64,000 nucleotides of DNA from Streptomyces sp. V3I8 (GTDB lineage: Bacteria > Actinomycetota > Actinomycetes > Streptomycetales > Streptomycetaceae), in NCBI RefSeq assembly GCF_030817535.1, contig NZ_JAUSZL010000002.1, positions 5,456,001 to 5,520,000 on the forward strand. Direction: 5' to 3'. The translations under genes and the position numbers were made by a program. Position 1 is the first letter of the stretch, and every line of letters begins with the position of its first letter. The notes under the pieces were generated by a model. The model was not told the origin of the DNA. It made no database searches and saw only the letters and a program-made list of their open reading frames with translations. This document shows positions 34,686 through 43,665 of the stretch, in pieces.

Positions 34686-36004
34686 TGGCCGAGCACGTCC
34701 TTGATCTCCTTGGAGGCCGCGTCCCAGCCCTGGTCCGGGGTCTTGCCCTTCTGCTCGACCTGCAGGATGCCGATGTCCGAGATGGCGGTGTTGATCGGCT
34801 GGTCCTTGACGCCGAAGATCTGCGTCGGGATGGTCTTGGCCGAGTCGGAGAAGATCTGCGTGATCGGCGCGTCCGAGAAGAAGGTCGTCGTGGCGGCCTG
34901 CGGCTTCAGGCTCGCGTACGCCGACGGGGTCGACGGGAAGCTCGCCTGCTTGGCGAAGACCTTCGCCTGCTGCTCGGGGGCGGTCAGCCACTTCGCCAGC
35001 GCGATGGCCTCCTTCTGGTGCTTGCCCGCCGTGGGCACACCGATGAACGAGCCGCCCCAGTTGGCCGCGGTGGGCGCCGCCGCCACGTCCCACTTGCCCT
35101 TGCCGGAGTCACCCGACTTCTCCTGGATGTAGCCCAGCATCCACGCGGGGCAGGCCACCGTCGCGAAGCCGCCGTTGGCGAAGGCCTGGTCCCACGGCTT
35201 GTCGAACTGCTTCAGCTTCGCCGACATGTCGCTGGTGGCCACCTCCATCGAGGCGTCCCAGGCCTTCTTCACCCCCGCGGACTTGTCCCAGACGACGTTG
35301 CCGTCCTTGTCGTAGTAACGCTCGCTCTCGCCACCGAGCGCCGCGTTGTAGACCGACGAGGCGGAGTCCACGAACTTGGTGCCCTTGGGCGCCTTCTTCA
35401 TGTAGTCCTTGCCGACGCCGACGTACTTCGACCAGTCGCCCTTCCACTGCTCGGCGAGCTTGGCGCGGTCCGTCTCCAGACCCGCTTCCTTGAAAAGGTC
35501 CTTGCGGTAGCAGATCGCCATCGGGCCGATGTCGGTGCCGAGCGCGATGGTCTTGCCGTCCTTGGTGGTGCCCTGCGCCGTCTTCCAGTCCAGCCACTGG
35601 GACTTGTCGACGTCCTTGCCCAGGTCGACGAACTTGTCGCCCTGCGTCTGCACCGCCTCGGCGATGTTGCCGACCTCGATCGCCTGGATGTCGTCGGTAC
35701 CGGAACCGGCCTGCAGACGGGTGAGCGTCTTCGGCCAGTACACGTCGGTACGGGTGGTGACGTTCTCCTTGATCGTGACGTCCGGGTTCTGCTTCATGTA
35801 CTCGTCGTAGAGGCCGGCCTGCTTGTAGCCGAAGACCCCGAACGTGCCGATGGTCAGCGTGGTCTTGCCACCGCCGCTGCCACCGTCCGAGTCCGACGAC
35901 CCGTCGTCCGAGTCCTCGGCGCAGCCGGCGAGCAGCCCCGTCGTCAGCGCGGCCACGGCCGCGAGGGCCATCAGCCTGCGGGACCCTCGGGTACTCGTGC
36001 GCAT
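34682..36004 (-). CDS. cebE: Cellobiose/cellotriose-binding lipoprotein
   Basis: 440 aa. A basic-hydrophobic signal ends in lipobox LLAGC (Cys28), followed by a Ser/Asp/Gly linker. The solute-binding fold (TLTIGTFGVFGYKQAG, QAIEVGNIAEAVQ, ICYRKDLFKEAGL, GGSFIGVPTAGKHQKEA) is of the carbohydrate family 1 type. It captures cello-oligosaccharides outside the membrane. First gene of cebEFG, with a perfect CebR box 116 bp upstream and a divergent cebR gene. Confidence 0.92.
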   Translation of the reverse strand: MRTSTRGSRRLMALAAVAALTTGLLAGCAEDSDDGSSDSDGGSGGGKTTLTIGTFGVFGYKQAGLYDEYMKQNPDVTIKENVTTRTDVYWPKTLTRLQAGSGTDDIQAIEVGNIAEAVQTQGDKFVDLGKDVDKSQWLDWKTAQGTTKDGKTIALGTDIGPMAICYRKDLFKEAGLETDRAKLAEQWKGDWSKYVGVGKDYMKKAPKGTKFVDSASSVYNAALGGESERYYDKDGNVVWDKSAGVKKAWDASMEVATSDMSAKLKQFDKPWDQAFANGGFATVACPAWMLGYIQEKSGDSGKGKWDVAAAPTAANWGGSFIGVPTAGKHQKEAIALAKWLTAPEQQAKVFAKQASFPSTPSAYASLKPQAATTTFFSDAPITQIFSDSAKTIPTQIFGVKDQPINTAISDIGILQVEQKGKTPDQGWDAASKEIKDVLGQ

Positions 36005-36454
36005 TGCGTCCTCCTGTTGCCTGACGTGCCGACCCCCCGGCCAACTGCGTTGTTGGGCCCGTTAGTTCATGCTGCGGCTCGGGCGGGGAACGTGCGGGAT
36101 GTGTATGTGTCAGGTACTGTGGGAGCGCTCCCACAGGTGATGTGTTGAAGGTTCGTCGCTCGACGCGGGGGTGTCAAGGGAGAGGACGCAGGGAGATGTC
36201 TTCAGTTATCGGGCTGTTAACTAACACCGGCGGAGATCCGGAGAGTAGGTCCCCGACGGTTTCGGGAAGGCTTCGGGAAGGCTCCGGATCGGCCTCGGAG
36301 TGACTTCGAAGCCGGTCCCCGTAACGTCACGGCCGGGGCCGGCGGGGGAGCGCGGCCGCTGCACGCAGGCCCGTCTCGGCGGGCCCGGACCCGATCGCGA
36401 CTGTTAGATTCCAGGCCAAACGCGGTGTCAACCGTGTCGGACGGGAGGCGGACC
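36005..36454. other. Divergent control region between cebE and cebR
   Basis: 450 bp without a supported gene. It holds the perfect CebR operator at 36117-36136, presumed promoters for both genes, and a short AT-rich patch near 36208-36222. No other structure was noticed. Confidence 0.5.
36120..36133. promoter_or_regulatory. CebR operator upstream of cebE
   Basis: A perfect TGGGAGCGCTCCCA, extended to a 20-bp perfect palindrome at 36117-36136. It is the consensus CebR site and should mediate cellobiose-relieved repression of cebEFG. Confidence 0.93.
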
Positions 36455-37510
36455 ATGGCAGTCCACGGAGCGCGGAGCCGGAGCGGCGGACGGCCGACCC
36501 TCGAGGAGGTCGCCGCGCGCGCGGGTGTGGGCCGCGGCACGGTCTCCCGTGTGATCAACGGCTCCCCGCGGGTCAGCGACGCCACCCGTGCGGCCGTCGA
36601 GGCGGCGGTCGCGGAGCTCGGTTACGTGCCGAACACGGCGGCCCGTGCCCTCGCGGCCAACCGGACCGACGCGATCGCCCTGGTCGTGCCCGAGCCCGAG
36701 ACCCGCTTCTTCGCCGAGCCGTACTTCTCCGACATGCTGCGGGGCGTGGGCGCGGCCCTCTCCGAGACCGAGATGCAGCTGCTGCTGATCTTCGCCGGCA
36801 GCGACCGGGAGCGGGCCCGGCTGGCCCAGTACCTGGCGGCGCACCGGGTGGACGGGGTCCTGCTGGTCTCGGTGCACGCGGACGATCCGCTGCCCGACCT
36901 GCTGTCCCAGCTGGAGATCCCGGCGGTGATCAGCGGCCGCAGGTCAGCCGACGAGACCCTGCCGTCGGTGGACTCCGACAACTTCGGCGGCGGCCGGTTC
37001 GCCGTCGAACACCTCATCGCGCAGGGCCGCCGCACCATAGCCCACCTGGCCGGACGCCTCGACGTGTTCGGTGCCCAGCGCCGCGTCGACGGCTACCGCG
37101 CGGCACTGCGCGACGCGGGCCACGAGATCGACGAACGTCTGATCGTGCCGGGGGACTTCACCGAGGAGGGCGGCCGGCGCGCGATGACGGAACTGCTCGC
37201 GGTGCGCCCGGACGTCGACGCGGTCTTCGCCGGGTCGGACGTGATGGCGGCCGGCGCCCGGCAGGTGCTGCGCGAGGCGGGCCTGCGCATACCCGACGAC
37301 GTGGCCCTCGTCGGCTACGACGACTCGGCCATCGCCCGCCACATGGACCCGCCCCTGACGAGTGTGCGCCAGCCGATCGAGGGCATGGGCCGCGCGATGC
37401 TCGACCTGCTGCTGGACGAGATCGCCGACCGCCGCCCGGCGGCCTCCCGCGGCCTGGAGCGGCGGCAGGTGGTCCTGCCCACCGAGCTGGTCGCCCGGCA
37501 GTCGTCGTAG
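36455..37510 (+). CDS. cebR: LacI-family repressor CebR
   Basis: 351 aa. The N-terminal HTH (RPTLEEVAARAGVGRGTVSRVING) is followed by the hinge NTAARALAANRTDAIALVV and a periplasmic-binding-like effector domain ending FAGSDVMAAGARQVLREAG, ALVGYDDSAIARHMDPPLTSVRQP. ATG at 36455 follows GGGAGG. It should bind the two CebR boxes and release them on cellobiose. Divergent from cebEFG. Confidence 0.92.
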   Translation: MAVHGARSRSGGRPTLEEVAARAGVGRGTVSRVINGSPRVSDATRAAVEAAVAELGYVPNTAARALAANRTDAIALVVPEPETRFFAEPYFSDMLRGVGAALSETEMQLLLIFAGSDRERARLAQYLAAHRVDGVLLVSVHADDPLPDLLSQLEIPAVISGRRSADETLPSVDSDNFGGGRFAVEHLIAQGRRTIAHLAGRLDVFGAQRRVDGYRAALRDAGHEIDERLIVPGDFTEEGGRRAMTELLAVRPDVDAVFAGSDVMAAGARQVLREAGLRIPDDVALVGYDDSAIARHMDPPLTSVRQPIEGMGRAMLDLLLDEIADRRPAASRGLERRQVVLPTELVARQSS

Positions 37511-37573
37511 GACCGGCCGCGCGGGGCGGGGGCCGCGGGCTACGGCCCGTCGATCCGTCGGTTCGGAAAGCAC

Positions 37574-37609
37574 CAGAGGGCCGAACCGCTTCCGCGGTTC
37601 GGCCCTCTG
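37574..37609. terminator. Strong hairpin terminator between cebR and tRNA-His
   Basis: A perfect 16-bp stem with a 4-nt loop (37574-37589 with 37594-37609). It lies between the convergent cebR and tRNA-His and can terminate either transcript. Confidence 0.85.
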
Positions 37610-37617
37610 TACATCAG

Positions 37618-37691
37618 GGTGAGTGACGGGACTTGAACCCGCGACTTCCTGGACCACAACCAGGTGCTCTACCAGCTGAGCTACACCCACC
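37618..37691 (-). tRNA. tRNA-His (GTG)
   Basis: Cloverleaf with anticodon loop TTGTGGT (GTG), acceptor GTGGGTG/CACTCAC, and the His-specific extra G at position -1 opposite discriminator C. No CCA is encoded. Confidence 0.97.
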
Positions 37692-37797
37692 ATGACCGGC
37701 GATCCTGCGTGTGGTTCACCTTGTGTGGTTCACCGACCGGCCGAGGAAAAGTGTACAGGGTCCGAAGGGGTGCTCGCTCCCGGCTTCCTGGCGTGCG

Positions 37798-38400
37798 TCA
37801 CCCCGCGGGCAGGACGTGCTTCGAGGCGATGGTCCGTGCCGTGTCCGAGTCGGGGCCAGGCTGGGGCACGAAGATCGCCTCGCGGTAGTAGCGCAGCTCG
37901 GCGATCGACTCGCGGATGTCCGCCAGCGCCCGGTGGTTGCCGTTCTTGTCGGGGCTGTTGAAGTACGCCCGCGGGTACCAGCGGCGCGCCAGCTCCTTCA
38001 CGGACGAGACGTCGACGATCCGGTAGTGGAGGTAGCCCTCCAGGGCCGGCATGTCCCGCAGCAGGAAGCCGCGGTCGGTGCCCACCGAGTTCCCGCACAG
38101 CGGGGCCTTGCCCGGTTCCTTGACGTGCTCGCGGATGTAGGAGAGGACCTCCTCCTCCGCGGCCGCCAGGGTCGTGCCCGCGGCCAGCTCGTCGAGGAGA
38201 CCGGAGGACGTGTGCATCGTGCGCACCACCTCCGGCATCGTCTCCAGCGCGGCGTCCGGCGGACGGATCACGATGTCCACCCCCTCGCCGAGCACGTTGA
38301 GCTCCGAGTCGGTCACCAGCGCGGCCACCTCGATGAGCGCGTCCTCCGACAGCGAGAGACCGGTCATCTCGCAGTCGATCCACACCATGCGATCGTTCAT
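37798..38400 (-). CDS. orn: Oligoribonuclease
   Basis: 200 aa, the usual family length. DEDDh exonuclease motifs: [11 protein letters not shown] (Asp/Glu pair), [32 protein letters not shown] and [22 protein letters not shown] with the catalytic His and Asp. It degrades 2-5 nt RNAs and, from studies of this family, pGpG from c-di-GMP. ATG at 38400 directly precedes the conserved start. It lies just downstream of adpA on the same strand, an arrangement conserved in Streptomyces. Confidence 0.95.
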   Translation of the reverse strand: MNDRMVWIDCEMTGLSLSEDALIEVAALVTDSELNVLGEGVDIVIRPPDAALETMPEVVRTMHTSSGLLDELAAGTTLAAAEEEVLSYIREHVKEPGKAPLCGNSVGTDRGFLLRDMPALEGYLHYRIVDVSSVKELARRWYPRAYFNSPDKNGNHRALADIRESIAELRYYREAIFVPQPGPDSDTARTIASKHVLPAG

Positions 38401-38500
38401 GGGGTTCACCCTACGGCCCGCTTCCCCACCGGGGCAGGCCCGGGACCTCGGCAGTCGTGGCCGAGAGGCCCAGGCCGCCGTGGTCCCGGGCGCGCAACGG

Positions 38501-38536
38501 CGCCGGCCCCGGACCACGAGGGGTCCGGGGCCGGCG
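38501..38536 (-). terminator. Hairpin terminator after adpA
   Basis: A perfect 15-bp stem (38501-38515 with 38522-38536) begins about 26 nt after the adpA stop. It would separate adpA from orn. Confidence 0.8.
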
Positions 38537-38561
38537 CACGACGCCGGGCGCGCCGGTGTCG

Positions 38562-39785
38562 TCAGGTCGCGCTCCGCTGGCCCGGCAGGCTGTGCCGCCC
38601 GGCCACGTACAGCTCCGCGCGCCCCGCGTCCGCGGACAGGGACGACGCCGCCGGGCCGACCGCGTGGGCGGCCGCCGTACGGCGGGACTGGAACGGCACG
38701 GGTGCTTCCTGCAGCACCGGTGGCGGTGACGGCGGCGAGCCGTCCGGGTCGCTCTGCTTCTCACCCTGCGGGCGGCGCGCCCGGTACGCGGCGCGGTACG
38801 CCGCCGGCGAGGAGCCCAGCTGGCGGCGGAAGTGCCCGCGCAGCGCCACCGGCGAACGGAACCCGCAGCGGCCCGCGACCTCGTCCACCGAGTAGTCGGA
38901 CGTCTCCAGGAGCCGCTGCGCCTGGAGCACCCGCTGGGTGATCAGCCACTGCAGGGGAGCGCTCCCGGTGAGCGAACGGAAACGGCGGTCGAACGTACGC
39001 CTGCTCATGTACGCGCGTGCCGCCAGCGTCTCCACGTCGAACTGCTCGTGGAGGTGTTCCAGGGCCCAGGCGACGACCTCCGCGAGCGGGTCGGCGCCGA
39101 TCTCCTCGGGTAAAGAGCGGTCGAGGTAGCGCTCCTGGCCGCCACTGCGCCGGGGTGGCACCACCAGGCGGCGGGCCAGTGCTCCGGCCGCCTCGTTGCC
39201 GTGGTCCGTCCGCACGATGTGCAGGCAGAGGTCGATCCCGGCCGCGGTGCCGGCCGACGTCAGCACGTCGCCGTCGTCCACGAACAGCTCGCGGGGATCG
39301 ACGTGCACCGACGGGTAGCGCTTGGCCAGCGTCGGTGCGTACATCCAGTGTGTCGTCGCGGGACGGCCGTCCAGCAGCCCGGCCGCGGCGAGGACGAAGG
39401 CGCCGGTGCACAGCCCGACGATGCGGGCGCCCTCCTCGTGTGCCCGGCGCAGCGCGTCGAGCGCCTCCTCCGGTGGCGGTGAGGTGATCGACCGCCACGC
39501 GGGCACGACAACGGTGCCCGCCCGGGAGATCGCCTCCAGCCCGTTGGGCGCGGTGAGTTCCAGGCCTCCTGTGGTCCGCAGGGGGCCTTCCTCACCGGCG
39601 CTCACCAGTAGTCGGTACCGCGGTACGCCGGCGTCCTGGCGGTCGATCCCGAACACCGACAGCGGTATGGAACTCTCGAAGATGGGGCCGCCGCTGAACA
39701 GCAGCACCGCGACGATCTCCTTGCGGCGTCGTCCGGACAGCTTCCGGACCGCGGCTTCTGGCGCGGCAGCGGAGTCGTGGCTCAT
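38562..39785 (-). CDS. adpA: AdpA (BldH), pleiotropic AraC-family developmental regulator
   Basis: 407 aa. The N-terminal GATase1/DJ-1-like dimerisation domain (about 22-205) contains [26 protein letters not shown]. The C-terminal double HTH (about 240-340) contains [23 protein letters not shown] and [23 protein letters not shown]. Codon 225, in the inter-domain region (DRSLPEE), is TTA (39111-39113), the rare leucine codon read by bldA tRNA. AdpA controls aerial growth and secondary metabolism. ATG has GAGGGGGG upstream. Candidate AdpA sites lie 140-190 bp upstream. Confidence 0.96.
   Translation of the reverse strand: MSHDSAAAPEAAVRKLSGRRRKEIVAVLLFSGGPIFESSIPLSVFGIDRQDAGVPRYRLLVSAGEEGPLRTTGGLELTAPNGLEAISRAGTVVVPAWRSITSPPPEEALDALRRAHEEGARIVGLCTGAFVLAAAGLLDGRPATTHWMYAPTLAKRYPSVHVDPRELFVDDGDVLTSAGTAAGIDLCLHIVRTDHGNEAAGALARRLVVPPRRSGGQERYLDRSLPEEIGADPLAEVVAWALEHLHEQFDVETLAARAYMSRRTFDRRFRSLTGSAPLQWLITQRVLQAQRLLETSDYSVDEVAGRCGFRSPVALRGHFRRQLGSSPAAYRAAYRARRPQGEKQSDPDGSPPSPPPVLQEAPVPFQSRRTAAAHAVGPAASSLSADAGRAELYVAGRHSLPGQRSAT
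39111..39113 (-). promoter_or_regulatory. TTA codon (bldA control point) in adpA
   Basis: The minus-strand codon 225 of adpA is TTA. It is in frame (672 nt from the start) and encodes Leu in the linker before the DNA-binding domain. In Streptomyces it makes AdpA synthesis depend on bldA tRNA-Leu(UUA). Confidence 0.95.
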
Positions 39786-39923
39786 CCTGCTAAGCCCCCC
39801 TCGGTGGTCGCGGCACCCTCAACCTTTCGGGTCTGTCGCTCCAACACGTTTCCCCTCGGTCCTGCACGAGTCCCCCGCCGTAAGACGTCAAGATCGAATC
39901 TACTGTGTCGCACGGTGCCGAGG

Positions 39924-39933
39924 TGGCCAGTTC
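39924..39933 (+). promoter_or_regulatory. Candidate AdpA binding site
   Basis: TGGCCAGTTC fits the AdpA consensus TGGCSNGWWY at all 10 positions, 139 bp upstream of the adpA start. It could mediate autoregulation. Short motif, so chance matches are possible. Confidence 0.5.
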
Positions 39934-39963
39934 AGCACTCGGCAGATTGTCGACATGGCAACT

Positions 39964-39973
39964 TGGCGTGAAG
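39964..39973 (+). promoter_or_regulatory. Second candidate AdpA site
   Basis: TGGCGTGAAG matches TGGCSNGWWY at 9 of 10 positions, 40 bp from the first candidate. Paired sites would favour AdpA dimer binding. Confidence 0.35.
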
Positions 39974-40171
39974 CATTCGATCACGAAGCGTTGCACTCGT
40001 GGGCCGCCCAGGGAAGTGCGCCTCGTCACCGTGGCCGGTCCCCGTAGGGTGCGGGTACCCTGCTGGACCCTTTCGGTGCAGGTGGAACGGGGGTCGGGGG
40101 GTGGTTCGGCCAAGGGACGCGCAGGGCAGAGAAGTTGGCTGAAAAGTGGCGGACGCGTGTGCGTAAACCGG

Positions 40172-40543
40172 TCAGTCGACCGGGGCCTCCGCACCGGCCC
40201 GGCGGTCTCCCCGGCGGCCTTCCCGGCGGCCTTCCGCCCGGGTCCCGCCGTGCCGCCCATGATGCGGGGTCCGCTCCCGCGCGCGCAGTTCCGCCGCGCC
40301 GTGCTCGGACCGGCGCAGCAGCACCCGGCAGGCGCCGGTCACCGCGACCAGGCCGAGGGCCGTGCCGGCCGCGCCCGCCAGCGAGGCCCCGTACCCGACG
40401 AGGACGACCGGCACCAGGACGCAGCTGAACGCCGCCCAGCGGACCACGTCGGTCACCGCGTCGGCGACCACGTGGGTGACCGTGTCCTGAGCGGTGGGCG
40501 GTGCGGAGTGCGGGCGGGGCGCGGTCGAGGGGCGTGCGGACAC
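40172..40543 (-). CDS. Small membrane protein of unknown function
   Basis: 123 aa. A Pro/Ser-rich N-terminus is followed by two hydrophobic segments (about 37-58 and 62-80), then a basic, His/Arg/Gly-rich C-terminus. GTG at 40543 follows AGGGAGC; an ATG 12 codons earlier lacks a site. It lies upstream of adpA on the same strand, separated by the long adpA promoter. I recall a similar hypothetical membrane protein at this place in other streptomycetes. Confidence 0.6.
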   Translation of the reverse strand: MSARPSTAPRPHSAPPTAQDTVTHVVADAVTDVVRWAAFSCVLVPVVLVGYGASLAGAAGTALGLVAVTGACRVLLRRSEHGAAELRARERTPHHGRHGGTRAEGRREGRRGDRRAGAEAPVD

Positions 40544-40942
40544 GGTGTGCTCCCTGGGCGGTGGGTTACCGGGGTTCAACGCGTGTTCGAGCGGGCGGTC
40601 ACGGGGAGCTTCCCGGGGGAACCCCCGGGAGCCCCGGGTTCCCCCGGGTGCTTCGCCGGCCGCGGGCGCGTCATGACCGCCCGCGTGGTTCCCGCGCCCC
40701 CGGCGGGGGTGTCACCCGGCCGGGGGAGGGGCGGGTGAAGCGGCTGTAGGTGGCAGCAACCATTGCGTTACGGGCACCCTCTCGTGCATGCTCCGGGGAA
40801 CCTTCCCGAGCCGGGAGCGGGAAGTGGGCGCAGAACGCTTGTCGCCGTACCCTTACGGGTATGGGGTTGGGAAGATGATTCCCGGACACAGCTCCGCCGT
40901 CACCGCTCGTCCCACCCAGAGGATCCGAACGCCGAGACATCC
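40544..40942. other. Divergent gap between the membrane protein and universal stress protein genes
   Basis: 399 bp without a supported gene. It includes a strong hairpin at 40612-40648 and presumably two promoters. In-frame upstream extensions of the stress-protein gene exist here but lack ribosome sites. Confidence 0.45.
40612..40648. other. Perfect 13-bp hairpin in a divergent promoter region
   Basis: Arms 40612-40624 (CCCGGGGGAACCC) and 40636-40648 are exact reverse complements around a 12-nt GC loop. The place, between divergent genes, is odd for a terminator; it may be a 5' leader structure of one of them. Confidence 0.6.
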
Positions 40943-41467
40943 ATGGCCGGTCACGAATTCGAACCTGCGGACCGCAAGCGCCCCGTCGCCGATCCCACGG
41001 CGGCCGAGCCCTTGGCGGCGGAAGAAGCACGTCAGTCCTGCGATCCCGCCTTCAAGCACGGGGTCGTCGTGGGCTTCGACGGCTCGACGTCCAGTGAGCG
41101 CGCCCTGGCGTACGCGATCGGCATGGCCTGCCGGTCCGGATCGGGTCTGATCATCGTGCACGTCGCCAACCGGCTGCCCACCACGGTGTGGGCGGGCTGC
41201 GAGCCGCCGGTCTTCGTCGACGTGCCGGACCACCGCACCGAGGTGCTCGGGCTCGAACTCGCCTGTGCGGAGTACCTGGCCGAGGTCCCCTGGATCCTCG
41301 TCGAGCGCGGCGGCGACATCTGCCACGAACTCGAAGAGGTCGGGCGGGAGTACGAGGCCGACGCGATCGTCGTGGGGTCGACCCACGGGCTCGTCGGCCG
41401 GCTCTTCGGGTCGGTCGCGGGGCGGCTCGCCAAGCGGGCGCAGCGGCCGGTCGTCGTCATTCCCTGA
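40943..41467 (+). CDS. Universal stress protein (UspA family)
   Basis: 174 aa. After a polar N-terminus of about 40 residues comes a single Usp domain: VVVGFDGSTSSERALAYAI at its start, LIIVHVANR, and the ATP-binding-type end DAIVVGSTHGLVGRLFGSVAGRLAKRAQRPVVVIP (G-2x-G-9x-G-S/T pattern). Cytosolic. ATG at 40943 is chosen by family length; the ribosome site is weak. Its stop lies in a 21-nt tandem duplication. Confidence 0.88.
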   Translation: MAGHEFEPADRKRPVADPTAAEPLAAEEARQSCDPAFKHGVVVGFDGSTSSERALAYAIGMACRSGSGLIIVHVANRLPTTVWAGCEPPVFVDVPDHRTEVLGLELACAEYLAEVPWILVERGGDICHELEEVGREYEADAIVVGSTHGLVGRLFGSVAGRLAKRAQRPVVVIP

Positions 41468-41500
41468 GCTCCGTTCCCCATTCCCTGAGCTCCGTTCCCC
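41459..41500. repeat. 21-nt perfect tandem duplication over the stress-protein stop codon
   Basis: Units 41459-41479 and 41480-41500 are identical. Unit 1 contains the last two codons and TGA of the stress-protein gene, so the second copy is just beyond the stop. Confidence 0.9.
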
Positions 41501-41836
41501 GCCGGCCGGCTCTTTCCGCCCGGCTCCCCGTGTCCGCCCGGTTCCGTCGTGCGGCTCGCTCGTGCGACTCCGGAAACTACTCGCGCGTAGAGGTGTTTGT
41601 GCGCTTGTGAAGGGCATATAGGGGGCAGGTTTGCCGTCGTCGCACGACGTGCGTCGTACGGCGTGCGACACACGTCGTGCTGCCGGCCGGGATGTGACGT
41701 GACGGTCACCGGTGGCGGGCGGCCAGCCGGGGTTTTGGGCGGCCCCGGCGTGTGAACGGACCCCCGCGCGTCTGGTGGCGACGCGCGGGGGTCCGTCCTG
41801 TGCCGGCCGCCTCTGCGGGCCGCCTCCCGGGAGCGG
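41468..41836. other. Convergent gap between the stress-protein gene and glmS
   Basis: 369 bp without a supported gene. It contains the tandem duplication, an inverted repeat at 41642-41651/41671-41680 (10-bp stem, 19-nt loop, rich in CGTCG/CGACG), and the glmS terminator. Confidence 0.5.
41756..41796 (-). terminator. Terminator of glmS
   Basis: A perfect 16-bp stem (41756-41771 with 41781-41796) and 9-nt loop, about 40 nt after the glmS stop. Confidence 0.8.
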
Positions 41837-43654
41837 CTACTCCACCGTCACCGACTTCGCGAGGTTCCTCGGCTTGTCGATGTCGCGGCCCAGGGACAAC
41901 GCCGTGTGGTAGGCGAGGAGTTGGAGGGGGATGCCGAGGAGGATCGGGTCCAGCTCGTCCTCGTTCTTCGGGACGACGATCGTCTGGTCGGCCTTCTCCT
42001 GGTGCTCGTGGGCCACGGCGAGGATCTTGCCGCTGCGGGCCTTGATCTCCTCCAGGGCCGCGCGGTTCTTCTCCAGCAGGTCGTCGTTCGGGACGATCGC
42101 GACCGTCGGCAGCGCCGGCTCGATCAGCGCGAGCGGGCCGTGCTTCAACTCCGAGGCGGGGTAGGCCTCGGCGTGGATGTACGAGACCTCCTTCAGCTTC
42201 AGCGAGGCCTCACGGGCCACCGGGTAGCCGCGCACCCGGCCGATGAAGAGCATGGAGCGGGCCTCGGCGTAGCTCTCGGCCAGCTTCTTGATCTCGTCCT
42301 CCTGGGCGAGGATCTCGGTGATCTGCCCGGGGAGCCTGCGCAGGCCCTCGATGATCCGCTTGCCGTCGGAGACCGACAGGTCGCGGGTGCGGCCCAGGTG
42401 CAGGGCGAGCAGCGCGAAGGCGACCGTGGTGTTGGTGAAGCACTTGGTGGAGACCACGCACACCTCGGGCCCGGCGTGCACGTACATGCCGCCGTCGGCC
42501 TCGCGGGCGATGGCCGAACCGACGACGTTCACGACGCCGAGGACCCGGGCGCCCTTGCGCTTCAGCTCCTGCACGGCGGCCAGGACGTCGTACGTCTCAC
42601 CGGACTGGGACACCGCCACGTACAGCGTGTCGGGGTCGACGACCGCGTTGCGGTAGCGGAACTCCGAGGCGGGCTCGGCGTCCGCGGGGATGCGGGCCAG
42701 CTCCTCTATCATCTGGGCGCCGATCATGCCCGCGTGGTACGAGGTGCCGCAGCCCAGGATCTTCACGCGGCGGATCTTGCGGGCCTCGCGGGCGTCCAGG
42801 TTCAGCCCGCCGAGGTGCACGGTCGAGAACCGGTCGTCGATCCGGCCGCGCAGCACCCGGTCCACGGCCTCGGCCTGCTCGTGGATCTCCTTGTGCATGT
42901 ACGTGTCGTGGCCGCCCATGTCGTACGAGGCGGCCTCCCACTCCACGGTGGTCGGCTCGGACGTCGTACGGGTGCCCTCGGTGGTGTACGTACGGAAGTC
43001 GTCGGCCTTCAGGGTCGCCATCTCGCCGTCGTCCAGGGTGACGATCTGGCGGGTGTGGGTGACCAGCGCGGCGATGTCCGAGGCGACGAACATCTCCTTC
43101 TCGCCGATGCCGAGGACGACCGGGGAGCCGTTGCGGGCCACCACGATGCGGTCCGCGTGGTCGGCGTGCATCACCGCGATGCCGTACGTGCCCTCGATGA
43201 CCCGGAGGGTCTCGCGGACCTTGTCCTCCAGCTTCTCGGCCTGGGAGCGGGCGATGAGGTGGGTGAGGACCTCGGTGTCGGTCTCGGAGAGGAACTCGAC
43301 GCCCTCCGCCTCCAGCTTCCTGCGCAGGTCGGAGGCGTTGTCGATGATGCCGTTGTGGACGACGGCGACCTTGTTGTCGCCCGACATGTGCGGGTGGGCG
43401 TTCTCGTCGGACGGGGCGCCGTGGGTGGCCCAGCGGGTGTGGGCGATGCCCGTGGTGCCGGCGAAGCGCTTGGGGACGCGGGCCTCCAGGTCACGGACCC
43501 GGCCCTTGGCCTTGACCATCTTCAGACCGGCCGTCTTCGGGGACGTCACCACGAGCCCCGCCGAGTCGTAGCCCCGGTACTCCAGGCGCTGCAGGCCTTC
43601 GAGGAGGAGCGGCGCCACGTCGCGCCTGCCGATGTATCCCACGATTCCGCACAT
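41837..43654 (-). CDS. glmS: Glutamine-fructose-6-phosphate aminotransferase (isomerising)
   Basis: 605 aa, standard length. MCGIVGYIG provides the N-terminal nucleophile Cys (after Met removal) of the class II glutaminase; TRWATHG and DNAHPH-like residues (SDENAHPHMS) follow. The C-terminal part has two SIS domains with CGTSYHAG, SQSGETYDVLAAV and the terminal LAKSVTVE motif usual for GlmS. It makes glucosamine-6-P for peptidoglycan and teichoic precursors. From memory, streptomycetes have two glmS paralogues; this one matches the copy beside the siderophore genes. ATG follows AGGAACC; the small gene upstream ends 11 nt before. Confidence 0.96.
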   Translation of the reverse strand: MCGIVGYIGRRDVAPLLLEGLQRLEYRGYDSAGLVVTSPKTAGLKMVKAKGRVRDLEARVPKRFAGTTGIAHTRWATHGAPSDENAHPHMSGDNKVAVVHNGIIDNASDLRRKLEAEGVEFLSETDTEVLTHLIARSQAEKLEDKVRETLRVIEGTYGIAVMHADHADRIVVARNGSPVVLGIGEKEMFVASDIAALVTHTRQIVTLDDGEMATLKADDFRTYTTEGTRTTSEPTTVEWEAASYDMGGHDTYMHKEIHEQAEAVDRVLRGRIDDRFSTVHLGGLNLDAREARKIRRVKILGCGTSYHAGMIGAQMIEELARIPADAEPASEFRYRNAVVDPDTLYVAVSQSGETYDVLAAVQELKRKGARVLGVVNVVGSAIAREADGGMYVHAGPEVCVVSTKCFTNTTVAFALLALHLGRTRDLSVSDGKRIIEGLRRLPGQITEILAQEDEIKKLAESYAEARSMLFIGRVRGYPVAREASLKLKEVSYIHAEAYPASELKHGPLALIEPALPTVAIVPNDDLLEKNRAALEEIKARSGKILAVAHEHQEKADQTIVVPKNEDELDPILLGIPLQLLAYHTALSLGRDIDKPRNLAKSVTVE

Positions 43655-43665
43655 ACAGAAGGTTC

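Larger units (their letters stand above)
39786..40171. other. adpA promoter region
   Basis: 386 bp without a supported gene, AT-richer around 39885-39990. It holds a perfect match to the AdpA consensus TGGCSNGWWY at 39924-39933 and a 9/10 match at 39964-39973. Long leader/promoter regions are known for adpA. Confidence 0.6.
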
